From Winogradskyella aurantiaca (GTDB lineage: Bacteria; Bacteroidota; Bacteroidia; Flavobacteriales; Flavobacteriaceae): a stretch of DNA of 64,000 nucleotides. Below are positions 1-10,977 of the stretch, piece after piece (the stretch's first letter is position 1; every line of letters begins with the position of its first letter). A model generated the notes under the pieces. It ran no database searches and was not told the origin of the DNA. It saw only the letters and a list, made by a program, of their open reading frames with translations. The DNA lies in the NCBI RefSeq assembly GCF_003362725.1, contig NZ_QKTV01000001.1, positions 852,347 through 916,346 on the forward strand. The letters run 5' to 3'. Both the position numbers and the translations under genes were made by a program.

Positions 1-134
1 GCCAATTCTACATCCGCTTTAGTCGAATTTGGAATGGATCCATAAACTTGACCATTGGCAGGATTGTAATTGTCCAGCCACTGATCGTTTAGTGGATTTA
101 TAAACTCACCATTGATATAGTTTTGAATTTTCAA
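1..134 (-). CDS. Aldehyde dehydrogenase, N-terminal fragment (runs off window edge)
   Basis: The first 44 codons of an aldehyde dehydrogenase can be read on the minus strand before the window ends. The peptide opens KIQNYINGEF and continues with DNYNPANGQVYGSIPNST, the usual ALDH N-terminal beta-hairpin and NPA(T/N)G segment. No ATG lies in this frame near the start. The best start is TTG at 134-132, one base after the stop of the RidA-type gene, so the two are probably translationally coupled. It follows kynU-kmo-ridA in one operon, which suggests a 2-aminomuconate semialdehyde dehydrogenase of kynurenine degradation. That substrate is inferred from context only; the catalytic Cys and Glu lie outside the window. 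Confidence 0.8.
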   Translation of the reverse strand, partial: MKIQNYINGEFINPLNDQWLDNYNPANGQVYGSIPNSTKADVEL

Positions 135-135
135 T

Positions 136-540
136 TTACTGTTTTTTATAAGCCATAACCTTTATTTCGACAACTAGGTCTGGATGCGGTAACTGATGAA
201 CCGCTACTGTGGTTCTGGCTGGTCCTGTTTCTTTATCGAAGAAATCGGCATAGGCCTTATTATAACCGGCGAAGTCATTCATATTTACTAAAAATGAGGT
301 CACATCGACCACGTCTTTTAGGCTGGCCCCTTCTAGAGCTAAGTTTTTTTCAATATTCCTTAAAACTTCGCGTGTTTGTACTTCAATATTTAGACGCTTG
401 GTTCCCATCTCATCAATAATATCTACTCCTGCAATACTGTTATCTGCACGCCTTGAACTGGTACCAGAAACAAAAATAAAATCTCCAACGCGTTTAGTAT
501 GGGGGTATGCTCCTCTAGGTGTTACTTTCTTTTCACTCAT
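136..540 (-). CDS. RidA/YjgF family protein, probable 2-aminomuconate deaminase
   Basis: Small RidA-family enamine/imine deaminase of about 134 residues. The family signature is visible: the [14 protein letters not shown] strand near the N-terminus, the PARTTV segment with its substrate-binding Arg, and VEIKVMA at the C-terminus with the Glu. An in-frame ATG at 561 would overlap kmo by 17 bp, but the ATG at 540 begins [14 protein letters not shown], the usual family start, four bases after the kmo stop, so 540 is chosen. Between kynurenine monooxygenase and an aldehyde dehydrogenase, a role as aminomuconate deaminase is more likely than generic imine clean-up. This is inference from the neighbourhood. 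Confidence 0.85.
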   Translation of the reverse strand: MSEKKVTPRGAYPHTKRVGDFIFVSGTSSRRADNSIAGVDIIDEMGTKRLNIEVQTREVLRNIEKNLALEGASLKDVVDVTSFLVNMNDFAGYNKAYADFFDKETGPARTTVAVHQLPHPDLVVEIKVMAYKKQ

Positions 541-544
541 GGTT

Positions 545-1957
545 CTAATGAAGTTTTGCAATTTGATCGTCTTCCAAAATAGCTTTGGTTTCAGATTTTA
601 CTTGTTTTAATATGGCTTTTAGATCCTCCTCTGAAGATTCTGAGATGGTTGCGATTTTATTATCTGCTAATAGATTTAATATGGCTTTGTCTTGAGCCCT
701 GCCTTTAAGCATGGCTTCACGATAGCCAATATGCTCATTAAATGTAACCAAACTGTACTTTGAGGAGTAGTCCTTGGGGAAGTTACTTTCCAATGCCATT
801 TCAATTTTTCGTTTTTCTTGAAATAAGGGGTTGGCCACATGGTCTTTCATTTCATGAAAATTATCTATGGCCAGATCTGCAATAGCATCAGTATCCTTTT
901 TTCTAATTCTTCCAAATTCAGAGAATATGGTTTCCCAGTCACCTTCATACTGCTCTAAAATGGCATCAAATTCTACAACATCTTCAAAAGAAGCATTCAT
1001 TCCCTGACCATAAAAAGGAACTATGGCATGCGCTGAATCTCCCATTAACAGCGTGTTACCCTTGTAATACCAGGGCGAGCATTTAACCGTTCCAAGTGGT
1101 GCAGTTGGATTTTCGAAGAAATCGTCAACCAGGTTAGGCATCAACTCCAAAGCATCAGCAAATTCCTCTTTAAAGAATTCAACAACAATTTCAGGTGTCG
1201 TAAGATTATTAAAATTGTACTTACCGCCGTCGTATGCCAGAAATAAGGTCACCGTAAAACTACCATCTAAATTTGGTAATGCGATAAGCATGTAATCTCC
1301 CCTTGGCCAAATATGTAGTGCATTCTTATAGGTTTTGTAACCCCCTTTGTCATCCGGTAGAATAGTGAGCTCTTTATAACCATGTGTTAGCCAATTCTGA
1401 GAAAAACTAAACAGAAACTTACGTTCTAAAAAATAGCTCTTACGCAAGGCTGATCCAGCCCCATCTGTTGCAATAATTACATCAGCATCCTCAACAAAGA
1501 ATTTTTTGGATTGGAGGTTTTCAAATTGGGCAGTTGTTTTTTCAAAATCCACCGAATGGCATTTAATATCAAAGTGTAGCTTAACGTTATCATGCTGTTC
1601 CGCCTCATCTAACAACAGGGCATTAAGACCTTCTCTGGAAACTGAGTTAATGTATTCATGATCTCTGCCACTGTAATTGGAAAGGAATGTATTCCCATCC
1701 TTATCATGCAACATACGTCCATTCATAGGGATACATAGGGTTTTTACCTTGTCTTCCAAACCAACAAGTTTCATACCCTTGTTCCCTCGGTCCGAAAATG
1801 CTAAATTAATGGAGCGCCCGGCTGAAATTTTGGTTTTACGCATATCTGGACGCATTTCATAAACGGTGACGTTGTAACCACGTTGACCGAGTCTTAAAGC
1901 AAGTAAACTTCCACAAAGTCCCGCTCCAATAATTAAGATATTTTGTTGTTTTTCCAT
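545..1957 (-). CDS. kmo: Kynurenine 3-monooxygenase
   Basis: FAD-dependent aromatic hydroxylase of 470 residues that converts L-kynurenine to 3-hydroxykynurenine with NADPH and O2. The N-terminal Rossmann motif [18 protein letters not shown] is at about residues 12-29 and the second FAD motif [17 protein letters not shown] lies near residue 306. Between them are the substrate-domain residues typical of KMO ([25 protein letters not shown]). Length matches the family. Its ATG abuts the kynU stop with no gap, a common sign of translational coupling. Together with kynU and the RidA/ALDH genes it forms an aerobic tryptophan/kynurenine catabolic operon. Confidence 0.95.
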   Translation of the reverse strand: MEKQQNILIIGAGLCGSLLALRLGQRGYNVTVYEMRPDMRKTKISAGRSINLAFSDRGNKGMKLVGLEDKVKTLCIPMNGRMLHDKDGNTFLSNYSGRDHEYINSVSREGLNALLLDEAEQHDNVKLHFDIKCHSVDFEKTTAQFENLQSKKFFVEDADVIIATDGAGSALRKSYFLERKFLFSFSQNWLTHGYKELTILPDDKGGYKTYKNALHIWPRGDYMLIALPNLDGSFTVTLFLAYDGGKYNFNNLTTPEIVVEFFKEEFADALELMPNLVDDFFENPTAPLGTVKCSPWYYKGNTLLMGDSAHAIVPFYGQGMNASFEDVVEFDAILEQYEGDWETIFSEFGRIRKKDTDAIADLAIDNFHEMKDHVANPLFQEKRKIEMALESNFPKDYSSKYSLVTFNEHIGYREAMLKGRAQDKAILNLLADNKIATISESSEEDLKAILKQVKSETKAILEDDQIAKLH

Positions 1958-3226
1958 TTAGTTAAGCGCTTTTTTTAGACGTTCGACCATTTGAAAGACA
2001 TCTTCAAAAGAATTATAGAGAGGTACAGGTGCACAGCGTATTACGTCAGGTTCTCGCCAGTCACTGATAACCCCCATGTCCATCAATTGCTTATGTAAAC
2101 TTCGATCTGCATTTTTAACCTGTATGGACAATTGACAGCCTCGTTCAGTAGGATCTTTTGGTGTTATAATTCTTATACTGCTATTATCCAACGCTTCAAT
2201 CAGGTACTGGAAATAAGCGGTAAGTTTTTTTGATTTTTCAATAAGGTTAGTCATGCCTGCACTTTCAAACACATCTAATGAGGACCTAATGGCAGCCATG
2301 GACAAGATGGGTGGATTGCTCAACTGCCAGCCTTCTGCACCTGGCATCAAATCAAATTCATCGCGCATTTTAAATCGCGTTTGTTTGTTGTGACTCCACC
2401 AACCCGTAAAACGGTTGAGCTCTTTGTTATAAGCATGACGTTCATGAACAAATACCCCACTTAAACTACCTGGCCCTGAATTCAAATATTTATAGGAACA
2501 CCAAATAGCAAAATCTGCACCTGAGGCATGCAATTGCAAGTCTACATTTCCTGCCCCGTGGGCGCAATCAAATCCAACCATACAACCATAGTCATGACCT
2601 AGTTTGGTAATTCGTTTTAAATCAAAAAACTGCCCAGTGTAATAGTTTACACCGCCAATCATGACAAGTGCTATTTCCTCACCTTGATCACTTAAAATAG
2701 CCTCTAGATCTTCATATCTTGCTAGTTCTTCACCTTCTCTAGAATGCCATAATAAGAGTCCTTCTTTATCATCATAACCGTGGTGACGCAATTGTGATTC
2801 AACAGCATATTTGTCAGAAGGAAAAGCATCGGCCTCAATTAAAATTTTATAACGTTTAGAACTAGGTTTGTAAAATGAAGCCATCAATAAATGCAAATTA
2901 GCCGTTAAGGTGTTCATGATAACTACCTCAATGGGTTTTGCTCCAACGATTTTGGCCATGGGCTCTGTCAAAAACTCGTGGTAATGTAACCAGGGGTGTT
3001 CACCTTGAGTATGACCTTCTACTCCTAAGGAAGCCCAATCATTGAGTTCCTCTTGTATGTAATTTGAGGTGTGTTTTGGTTGCAGGCCTAAAGAATTTCC
3101 GCAGAAGTAAATACTATCACTTCCATCCTTGTGTTTTGGGATGAAAAATTGGTTTCTAAAATCCTTTAATGGATCTTTTTTATCCTGTGTTAAAGCAAAT
3201 TCTAGATGGGTTTGGAAGGTGGTCAA
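1958..3226 (-). CDS. kynU: Kynureninase
   Basis: PLP-dependent kynureninase of 422 residues that cleaves (3-hydroxy)kynurenine to (3-hydroxy)anthranilate and alanine. Seen in the sequence: YFCGNSLGLQP near residue 40, the GFDCAHGAGN segment with the cofactor-binding Asp, and the PLP lysine context WCSYKYLNSGPGSLSG, followed by HERHAYN. Length is that of the family. It is the first gene of the minus-strand operon, with kmo directly downstream. A partial promoter element (TATTTTTG) can be read upstream on the minus strand without a clear TTG partner. Tryptophan 2,3-dioxygenase is not in the window. Confidence 0.95.
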   Translation of the reverse strand: MTTFQTHLEFALTQDKKDPLKDFRNQFFIPKHKDGSDSIYFCGNSLGLQPKHTSNYIQEELNDWASLGVEGHTQGEHPWLHYHEFLTEPMAKIVGAKPIEVVIMNTLTANLHLLMASFYKPSSKRYKILIEADAFPSDKYAVESQLRHHGYDDKEGLLLWHSREGEELARYEDLEAILSDQGEEIALVMIGGVNYYTGQFFDLKRITKLGHDYGCMVGFDCAHGAGNVDLQLHASGADFAIWCSYKYLNSGPGSLSGVFVHERHAYNKELNRFTGWWSHNKQTRFKMRDEFDLMPGAEGWQLSNPPILSMAAIRSSLDVFESAGMTNLIEKSKKLTAYFQYLIEALDNSSIRIITPKDPTERGCQLSIQVKNADRSLHKQLMDMGVISDWREPDVIRCAPVPLYNSFEDVFQMVERLKKALN

Positions 3227-3338
3227 GCGAAATTGTTTTTAATCTCAACAAAAATAGCAATTATCGTGAGAGACTTAGAGGGATTGAGTTTCTAATTGGC
3301 TTAAATATTAGCTATCTTTAAAAGAAATTAATTTAATA

Positions 3339-3758
3339 ATGGGAAAGATCAAAGAATACACTAATGGTGAAGTTACTGTTACCTGGGAAGCTGATAAATG
3401 CATTCACTCAGCAATTTGCGTCAAGGGATTACCAAATGTTTTTAAGCCCAACGAACGTCCCTGGATAAATATTGATGCGGCTACTACTGATGAGTTAGTA
3501 GATCGGATAAAAAAATGTCCAAGTGGGGCTCTAGGGTTTTACATGAATGGGGAGGAAGATCAAACGGCTCAATCCATGGAGACTAAAGTAGAGGTTATGG
3601 AAAACGGTCCGCTGCTAGTATATGGTACACTGAAGGTCACTCATAAAGACGGTGCGGAGGAAACAAAGAATCGAACAACTGCATTCTGTAGATGTGGTGC
3701 TTCACAAAATAAACCTTATTGCGATGGGGCCCACGTAACCGAGGGCTTTAAGGGATAA
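3339..3758 (+). CDS. 4Fe-4S mono-cluster (Fer4_19) and CDGSH iron-sulfur domain protein
   Basis: A 139-residue two-domain iron-sulfur protein. The N-terminal half (residues 1-70, with CIHSAIC and KKCPSGAL) matches the divergent 4Fe-4S mono-cluster family PF06902. The C-terminal part carries CRCGASQNKPYCDGAH, the CDGSH-type 2Fe-2S ligand set (three Cys and one His). No signal peptide is visible, so it is probably cytoplasmic. It stands alone, divergent from the kynurenine operon. Electron transfer or redox sensing is likely from the family, but no partner is evident nearby. Confidence 0.85.
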   Translation: MGKIKEYTNGEVTVTWEADKCIHSAICVKGLPNVFKPNERPWINIDAATTDELVDRIKKCPSGALGFYMNGEEDQTAQSMETKVEVMENGPLLVYGTLKVTHKDGAEETKNRTTAFCRCGASQNKPYCDGAHVTEGFKG

Positions 3759-3762
3759 AAAA

Positions 3763-3784
3763 AGCGCTTTGGTAACAAAGCGCT
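3763..3784 (-). terminator. Intrinsic terminator hairpin
   Basis: A perfect 8-bp stem AGCGCTTT/AAAGCGCT with a 6-nt loop. Read on the minus strand it is followed by a run of seven T, so it terminates transcription from the lipoprotein gene whose stop is at 3898. It lies just after the stop of the plus-strand 4Fe-4S/CDGSH gene and may act on both strands. Confidence 0.75.
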
Positions 3785-3897
3785 AAGTGAAAATATATGG
3801 ACGCATAAATGCGGAATGTACATAATTATAGGTCGTTGAACTATTATTCAACTTACAATTGAGGTGGTAAAATTAGGACTTTGTGTGCAGTTTAAAG

Positions 3898-4578
3898 TTA
3901 CTCTAATGTTACCCTTACATCTCGAAATTTTAAATTCCATCCTTCACCATTGCGTTTATGACTTGTTGCAATTTTCAAACCATTGAAATCTTCATAGTCT
4001 TCGAAAGTGGTTGATAAAGTTGGTTTAGGATCATTTCCTCTTCTAAAAGTCCATTCTCTAATGATGTAATTCTCATCAAAATAAATATCATAGGCATCGC
4101 CTGGAGTATACCCTCCCTGACTAGGATAGGTAATGGTAATTTGATCCATGGTAGTTCCGCTAATCGGTGCTTGTGCTGAAATGGGCTCCGAAATGTTTGC
4201 ACCTTTATCCCAAACAAGCTGAAATGGTATTAATAGCCAAAACTTATCATTGATAAAAGCTCTATCTGCCGCCATAACCGTGCTATCAATCCCTGAGGTA
4301 TTATAAGTAATCAACTCATCGGGGGTCACTAATGAGACAGTTTTAGTTTGTGGCATCCATTTCCATGATCGTCCTGATCCTTTTATGGTATCTCTGTCTA
4401 CTGCGAAAGTAAATTCAATTGTGGATACCAGATCCCACTGGTCAATACCGTGCGCTTTCGCTATACGTTCAGGGATTGTTTTTACGTCTGTTGTGTCGAC
4501 CGTACTCTTTTGATTTTTGTCAGACTTGCATCCAGTGAGTAAAGCAAATAGGCTAAAGAATAGAAGTAGTTGTTTCAT
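3898..4578 (-). CDS. Lipoprotein of unknown function
   Basis: A 226-residue exported lipoprotein: N-terminal MKQLLLFFSLFALLTGC is a signal peptide with lipobox LTGC. The rest is beta-rich, with repeated segments of the kind TIEFTFAVDRDTIKGSGRSW and YDIYFDENYIIREWTFRRG. This resembles the LolA/LolB-like half-barrel seen in many Bacteroidota outer-membrane lipoproteins, but I cannot assign a named family. It is monocistronic, with a terminator about 110 bp downstream. Function unknown. Confidence 0.7.
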   Translation of the reverse strand: MKQLLLFFSLFALLTGCKSDKNQKSTVDTTDVKTIPERIAKAHGIDQWDLVSTIEFTFAVDRDTIKGSGRSWKWMPQTKTVSLVTPDELITYNTSGIDSTVMAADRAFINDKFWLLIPFQLVWDKGANISEPISAQAPISGTTMDQITITYPSQGGYTPGDAYDIYFDENYIIREWTFRRGNDPKPTLSTTFEDYEDFNGLKIATSHKRNGEGWNLKFRDVRVTLE

Positions 4579-4618
4579 TTTTCAAATGATGTTTAATTTT
4601 ATGCAAAATTAAGCATAC

Positions 4619-5422
4619 ATGGAAGATCACCATAATTATTTTGAGACCAACCGAAATACCTGGAATGAAAAGGTAGACGTACATGCTAAAAGCGATATGT
4701 ATGCCATGGAAGCTTTTAAAGCAGGCACTAACTCTCTTAAGTCTTATGAATTAAGGGCCTTGGGGGATGATGTCAAGGGTAAATCACTGTTGCATTTGCA
4801 ATGCCATTTTGGACAGGATACCTTGAGTTGGGCGAGGCTAGGAGCAAAGTGTACAGGTATAGATTTAAGTGATCAAGGTATAAGATTAGCTAAGAGCTTA
4901 AACAATGAATTGAATTTGGATGCTGAGTTTGTATGTTGTAATGTATTGGAGACCTCCCAAACTATCAAAGAGCAGTTTGACATAGTTTTCACTAGTTATG
5001 GTGTCATTGGGTGGTTACCGGATCTTAAACCCTGGGGAAAAATGATTTTTGAACGCCTCAAATCTGGGGGGGTGTTTTATATGGTCGAATTTCATCCCAT
5101 CCTCTGGATGTTTGATTATCAAACCAACCCACCACAACTCAAATACCACTATAATCAGGACGAAGTTATCTATGAAGAGTATCAAGGTACCTACGCGGAT
5201 GAGGACTCAGTTATGATGAGTAAGGAATATGGTTGGAACCATGGACTTGGAGACGTTATCTCTTCACTTACCGAGGCAGGACTACATATTGAATTCTTGC
5301 GCGAACATGATGAAAGCCCCTATGATGTCTTTCCTGATTTGATAAAAACTAAGGACGGCATGTACAAAATGAAGAATCAACTATACCCAATGATCTTCGA
5401 AATAAAAGCGACTAAGCCTTAG
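4619..5422 (+). CDS. Class I SAM-dependent methyltransferase
   Basis: A 267-residue methyltransferase. Motif I is replaced by the variant LLHLQCHFGQDTLSWARLGA (about residues 57-76), followed by TGIDLSDQGIRLAK with the acidic residue that contacts the adenosyl moiety, and FDIVFTSYGVIGWLP as motif II. The HLQCHFGQDT form is typical of a small-molecule methyltransferase group common in Bacteroidota and Firmicutes. The substrate cannot be deduced. The stop overlaps the end of convergent msrA by 4 bp. Confidence 0.8.
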   Translation: MEDHHNYFETNRNTWNEKVDVHAKSDMYAMEAFKAGTNSLKSYELRALGDDVKGKSLLHLQCHFGQDTLSWARLGAKCTGIDLSDQGIRLAKSLNNELNLDAEFVCCNVLETSQTIKEQFDIVFTSYGVIGWLPDLKPWGKMIFERLKSGGVFYMVEFHPILWMFDYQTNPPQLKYHYNQDEVIYEEYQGTYADEDSVMMSKEYGWNHGLGDVISSLTEAGLHIEFLREHDESPYDVFPDLIKTKDGMYKMKNQLYPMIFEIKATKP

Positions 5423-6084
5423 TGGCTGTTCGGAGCATCTTTTAAAAGCTCAGGGAATTTAGCCTTGAATCTGTTTAACCTTGGAATGGACACCTTTCTA
5501 ATGTAGGGCTGGTTGGGGTGTAAACGCTCATAATTTTGATGATAGTCTTCTGCTACCCAAAACTTTTGAAACGGATAAACCTCGGCAGCAATTTCTGCAT
5601 TTAATTCTTTGGCTAAGGCTCTTTTTTTCTCAAGAATGATCTTTTTTTGAGTCTCATTTTGATAGAAAATGATAGATCTGTATTGAGATCCTCTATCGGG
5701 CCCCTGACCATTAACCTGGGTGGGATTCTGAGATCCGAAATAAACATCTACCAGAGAAGCAAAACTTACCACTTCAGGATTGTAAATAACTTCCACAGCT
5801 TCTGCATGCCCAGTTCTACCAGTGTTACTAGCTTCATAAGTTGGGTTATTTGTGTAACCACCAGAATAGCCACTAATAACCTCCTCAACACCTTTTACAC
5901 TTTCATAAATAGCTTCAACACACCAGAAACAACCACTAGCTAAGTAGGCGCGTGCCATGCCATTTTCCAGAGGGACCACTACCGGGTCCGCCTCAATAAC
6001 GGCTTGCTGTTTAGCATTGACCTGGGCATTATTATGACATCCAAGAAATAGGCTGATACAAAGTGCGAGTAGAATATTTTTCAT
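5419..6084 (-). CDS. msrA: Peptide-methionine (S)-S-oxide reductase, exported lipoprotein form
   Basis: MsrA of 221 residues, reducing methionine-S-sulfoxide in proteins. The catalytic motif GCFWCVEAIYESVKGVEEV begins near residue 51, with downstream GYSGG, TGHAEAVEV and FFGSQNPTQ-type segments (here YFGSQNPTQVNGQGPDRGSQYRS). The N-terminus MKNILLALCISLFLGC is a signal peptide with lipobox FLGC, so this copy works outside the cytoplasm, presumably repairing periplasmic or surface proteins. It is convergent with the methyltransferase gene and divergent from groES. Confidence 0.93.
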   Translation of the reverse strand: MKNILLALCISLFLGCHNNAQVNAKQQAVIEADPVVVPLENGMARAYLASGCFWCVEAIYESVKGVEEVISGYSGGYTNNPTYEASNTGRTGHAEAVEVIYNPEVVSFASLVDVYFGSQNPTQVNGQGPDRGSQYRSIIFYQNETQKKIILEKKRALAKELNAEIAAEVYPFQKFWVAEDYHQNYERLHPNQPYIRKVSIPRLNRFKAKFPELLKDAPNSH

Positions 6085-6197
6085 GATTTTGTTTTTTCTT
6101 TTTCAATAGACGGGTAAAAATACAATTCCTTAAAAGGAAGGGTTTTAAAGTTTTGCTAAAAACCTAATAATTACTGCTTAGGTACCAAACTGAAACT

Positions 6198-6228
6198 TTG
6201 TCAGTATTGGTGTCATGGCATAGTTTTA
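6198..6228 (+). promoter_or_regulatory. Probable groES-groEL promoter
   Basis: TTG at 6198-6200 and TAGTTTTA at 6221-6228, separated by 20 bases, fit the flavobacterial -33/-7 consensus (TTG, TAnnTTTG) with one mismatch in the -7 box. The predicted transcript starts near 6235, about 50 nt before groES. I see no CIRCE inverted repeat in the leader. Confidence 0.55.
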
Positions 6229-6286
6229 GAACATCGTTTCCCGATTTGTTACAATTTTAATTAACCAAAATAAAAATTCACGAAAA

Positions 6287-6562
6287 ATGAGTGTAAACAT
6301 TAAACCTTTAGCGGATAGAGTTCTAGTAGAACCTATGGAAGCTGAAACTACTACAGCTTCAGGTATTATTATTCCTGATAATGCCAAAGAAAAACCACAA
6401 AAGGGAATTGTTGTTGCCATTGGCAATGGTAAGAAAGATGAGCCTTTAACTGTTAAAGTTGGCGATACGGTACTTTATGGAAAGTATGGTGGCACTGAGT
6501 TAAAGTTAGAGGGAAAGGACTATTTAATGATGCGCGAGAGCGATATCCTTGCAATTGTTTAA
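6287..6562 (+). CDS. groES: Co-chaperonin GroES (Hsp10)
   Basis: A 91-residue GroES with the standard features: [13 protein letters not shown] at the N-terminus, the mobile loop around [19 protein letters not shown], and the C-terminal [26 protein letters not shown]. It forms the heptameric lid of the GroEL cage. groEL follows 71 bp downstream in the usual order. Confidence 0.98.
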   Translation: MSVNIKPLADRVLVEPMEAETTTASGIIIPDNAKEKPQKGIVVAIGNGKKDEPLTVKVGDTVLYGKYGGTELKLEGKDYLMMRESDILAIV

Positions 6563-6585
6563 GTCAATTACATCTCACGAATTAA

Positions 6586-8268
<1,683 letters not shown>

Positions 8269-8294
8269 GCGCAAACGTTAATTAATAAATAAAA

Positions 8295-8318
8295 AAGCCT
8301 CTGAATTATCAGAGGCTT
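8295..8318. terminator. Intrinsic terminator after groEL
   Basis: A perfect 10-bp stem AAGCCTCTGA/TCAGAGGCTT with loop ATTA, preceded by A-rich sequence and followed by six T. It ends the groES-groEL transcript 26 bp after the stop. Confidence 0.9.
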
Positions 8319-8502
8319 TTTTATTTATTAATGCTTAGCGACTTAGAATAATACCCCCGATCTTATAGGTAAATAGAACTTTACTAAGGAAAACGAGTGG
8401 AATAAGGATAGGGTGTATTCATCTACAGATATGTTTTACCCGTCGAAAATGATTCTTCATGCAGTTCCTCTTAATGTAACTTTTTGCTTAAAATATTTTC
8501 GC

Positions 8503-10905
8503 ATGAACAAAAATACACCACATTCAAAGCCCAATTCTATCAGCGTATTAGGATTGATAATTTTAATTATTCTTACAACACTTCTAGGAACAAATATTCA
8601 AGCTCAGGAAGTACTACCTTTTCCTGAAGAAAAATCATCAAGTAAGGCTGGGGTTACTATTGCAAATTCAGTTTACAATCCTACACCAGCTCCACGACGA
8701 ATTGCAGCAGATGCTCCCAACATCGTAATAATTCTCATCGATGACATTGGAAATGGAACCGCCGATACCTTTGGCGGTGAAATCCATACTCCAAACCTTT
8801 CTCGTGTTGCTGAAAATGGAATTACTTATAACAGATTTCATTCTACGGCGATGTGTTCACCAACGCGCTCCTCCTTACTTACTGGAAGAAACCATACTGC
8901 AGTTGGTAACGGTCAAATTTGTGAAATATCGAATGACTGGGATGGTTACAGAGGACGAATTCCCAAATCGGCTGCAACGATTGCTGAAGTGTTGAAGAAC
9001 TACGGGTACAATACGGCAGCATTTGGTAAATGGCACAATACCCCTTCAGAAGAAACCACTTCCAAAGGACCCTTTCACAGCTGGCCAACAGGTTATGGGT
9101 TCGAATATTTTTATGGATTTCTTTCGGGTGAGGCTTCTCAATACGAGCCAAGTCTTGTCAGGAATACAACAATAGTTGATCATCCTGAGACTAGTGGTGG
9201 TAACGACTATTATCATGTTACTGAAGACCTTGCTGATGATGCTATTCATTGGATGCGAGAACAAAAAGCATTTGCTCCAGATAAACCATTCTTTATGTAT
9301 TGGGCCTCTGGGGCGGTTCATGGTCCTCATCAAGTAACTAAGGAATGGATCGATAAATACGATGGGAAATTTGATGATGGATGGGATGCCTACCGGGAAC
9401 GGGTATACAAACGTCAAATAGAAATGGGGTGGATTCCTGAGGGAACGGCATTAACAGAAAGAGATCAAACAATGGCGGCTTGGGATGATATTCCTAAGAA
9501 TGAGCGTGAATTTCAAAGTAAGCTAATGGAAGTATACGCTGGCTTTACTGAACACACCGACTACAATGTGGGGCGTATTTTCGATGAGATAGAGGCTCTT
9601 GGTGAAATGGATAATACAATCATTTTCTATATATGGGGTGATAATGGTTCTTCTGCTGAAGGACAGAATGGCACTATTAGTGAATTATTGGCTCAAAATA
9701 GTATTCCAACTACCATTGACCAGCATATTGAGGCTTTAGATGATCTAGGTGGTTTAGATGTATTAGGAAGTGGTAAAACAGATAATATGTACCATGCCGG
9801 TTGGGCATGGGCAGGTTCAACACCTTATAAATCCACTAAATTAGTGGCTGCGCATTTTGGTGGAACCAGACAGCCAATGGCTGTGTCCTGGCCAAAAAAT
9901 ATAACACCTGATAAGACGCCAAGATCTCAATTTCATCATGTAAATGATATTGCACCTACCTTATATGAAGTGTTAGATATAATACCACCAAAAGTTGTAA
10001 ATGGTGTAAGTCAAGATCCAATTGATGGGGTGAGTTTAGCCTATTCCTTCAATAATGCTGACGCTGAAGGACGATTACAAACTCAGTTTTTTGATATAAT
10101 GGCAAGTCGAGGGGTTTATCATGAAGGGTGGTTTGCGGGAACTTTTGGCCCACGAATTCCTTGGGTTCCAGGTCTACCAGAAGGTATTATGGAATGGAAT
10201 CCTGAAAATGATGTATGGGAGTTATATAATGTTGAGGAAGATTGGTCACAATCTAATGACTTGGCAGAACAATATCCTGAAAAACTACAAGAATTAAAGA
10301 GTTTGTTTTTGGTAGAGTCAGCAAAGAATGATAACCTGCCTATTGGCGGGGGGTTATGGTCGCTGGTTTATCATCCGGAAGACGCTCCAAAAACACCTTA
10401 TAAAGACTGGGTGTTTCATGGTGATATAGACCGTATGCCTGAGTTTGCGGCGCCTAAATTAGGCAAGTTTGATAACACAGTAACGATGAATGTGAATGTG
10501 CCTAAAAAAGCTAATGGGGTACTTTATGCCTTAGGTGGATTTGGTGGGGGATTAAGCTGCTTTGTAAAAGACGGGTATTTAATTTATGAGTACAATCTTT
10601 TTGAGATTGACAGGACCGTCATCAAAGGTTCTAAAAAATTACCAGTAGGTGATGTAGAGATTGAGGTGATTACAAATAAACAAAAGGAAACGGCCCAATC
10701 ACCTATTGATGTTACTATACTTGTCAATGGTGCAGAATATGCTAAAGGAACGGTTCCAATCATTGCCCCTTTAACCTTTACTGCTAATGACTGTCTGGAT
10801 TTTGGTAAAGATCTTGGTTCACCAGTGAGTACGATGTATTATGATATGGCACCATTTAAATTTAATGGTTCAATCGAGAAATCAACTATTTCATACCCAG
10901 AATAG
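8503..10905 (+). CDS. Type I arylsulfatase, secreted
   Basis: Formylglycine-dependent sulfatase of about 800 residues. An upstream in-frame ATG at 8413 would prepend 30 residues before a normal signal peptide; the ATG at 8503 (MNKNTPHSK, then a hydrophobic run ending NIQAQ) is preferred. Family residues seen: NIVIILIDDIGNGTADTFGG (metal-binding Asp pair), CSPTR from about residue 118 (the Cys to be oxidised to formylglycine) continuing SSLLTGRNH, FGKWHNTP, and YIWGDNGSSAEG. The C-terminal third is beta-rich and resembles a concanavalin-like tail. It likely removes sulfate esters from marine polysaccharides or small molecules; the substrate is unknown. A second homologous sulfatase converges on it. 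Confidence 0.92.
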   Translation: MNKNTPHSKPNSISVLGLIILIILTTLLGTNIQAQEVLPFPEEKSSSKAGVTIANSVYNPTPAPRRIAADAPNIVIILIDDIGNGTADTFGGEIHTPNLSRVAENGITYNRFHSTAMCSPTRSSLLTGRNHTAVGNGQICEISNDWDGYRGRIPKSAATIAEVLKNYGYNTAAFGKWHNTPSEETTSKGPFHSWPTGYGFEYFYGFLSGEASQYEPSLVRNTTIVDHPETSGGNDYYHVTEDLADDAIHWMREQKAFAPDKPFFMYWASGAVHGPHQVTKEWIDKYDGKFDDGWDAYRERVYKRQIEMGWIPEGTALTERDQTMAAWDDIPKNEREFQSKLMEVYAGFTEHTDYNVGRIFDEIEALGEMDNTIIFYIWGDNGSSAEGQNGTISELLAQNSIPTTIDQHIEALDDLGGLDVLGSGKTDNMYHAGWAWAGSTPYKSTKLVAAHFGGTRQPMAVSWPKNITPDKTPRSQFHHVNDIAPTLYEVLDIIPPKVVNGVSQDPIDGVSLAYSFNNADAEGRLQTQFFDIMASRGVYHEGWFAGTFGPRIPWVPGLPEGIMEWNPENDVWELYNVEEDWSQSNDLAEQYPEKLQELKSLFLVESAKNDNLPIGGGLWSLVYHPEDAPKTPYKDWVFHGDIDRMPEFAAPKLGKFDNTVTMNVNVPKKANGVLYALGGFGGGLSCFVKDGYLIYEYNLFEIDRTVIKGSKKLPVGDVEIEVITNKQKETAQSPIDVTILVNGAEYAKGTVPIIAPLTFTANDCLDFGKDLGSPVSTMYYDMAPFKFNGSIEKSTISYPE

Positions 10906-10930
10906 GATAGTTAATTAAGGTTAAAGAAAA

Positions 10931-10954
10931 AAGGCCTCTGGGAACAGAGGCCTT
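10931..10954. terminator. Bidirectional terminator shared by two sulfatase genes
   Basis: A perfect 10-bp stem AAGGCCTCTG/CAGAGGCCTT with loop GGAA, A-tract on the left and T-tract on the right, so it works in both directions. It lies 25 bp after the plus-strand sulfatase stop and 24 bp after the minus-strand one. Confidence 0.9.
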
Positions 10955-10977
10955 TTTTCTTTTAATAAATAAGTTGA

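Noticed and set aside
6085..6286. CIRCE element/HrcA control of groESL
   Set aside because: The conserved TTAGCACTC...GAGTGCTAA inverted repeat is absent from the groES leader.
8413..8502. Upstream ATG start of the first sulfatase
   Set aside because: It would add 30 residues before an otherwise complete signal peptide.
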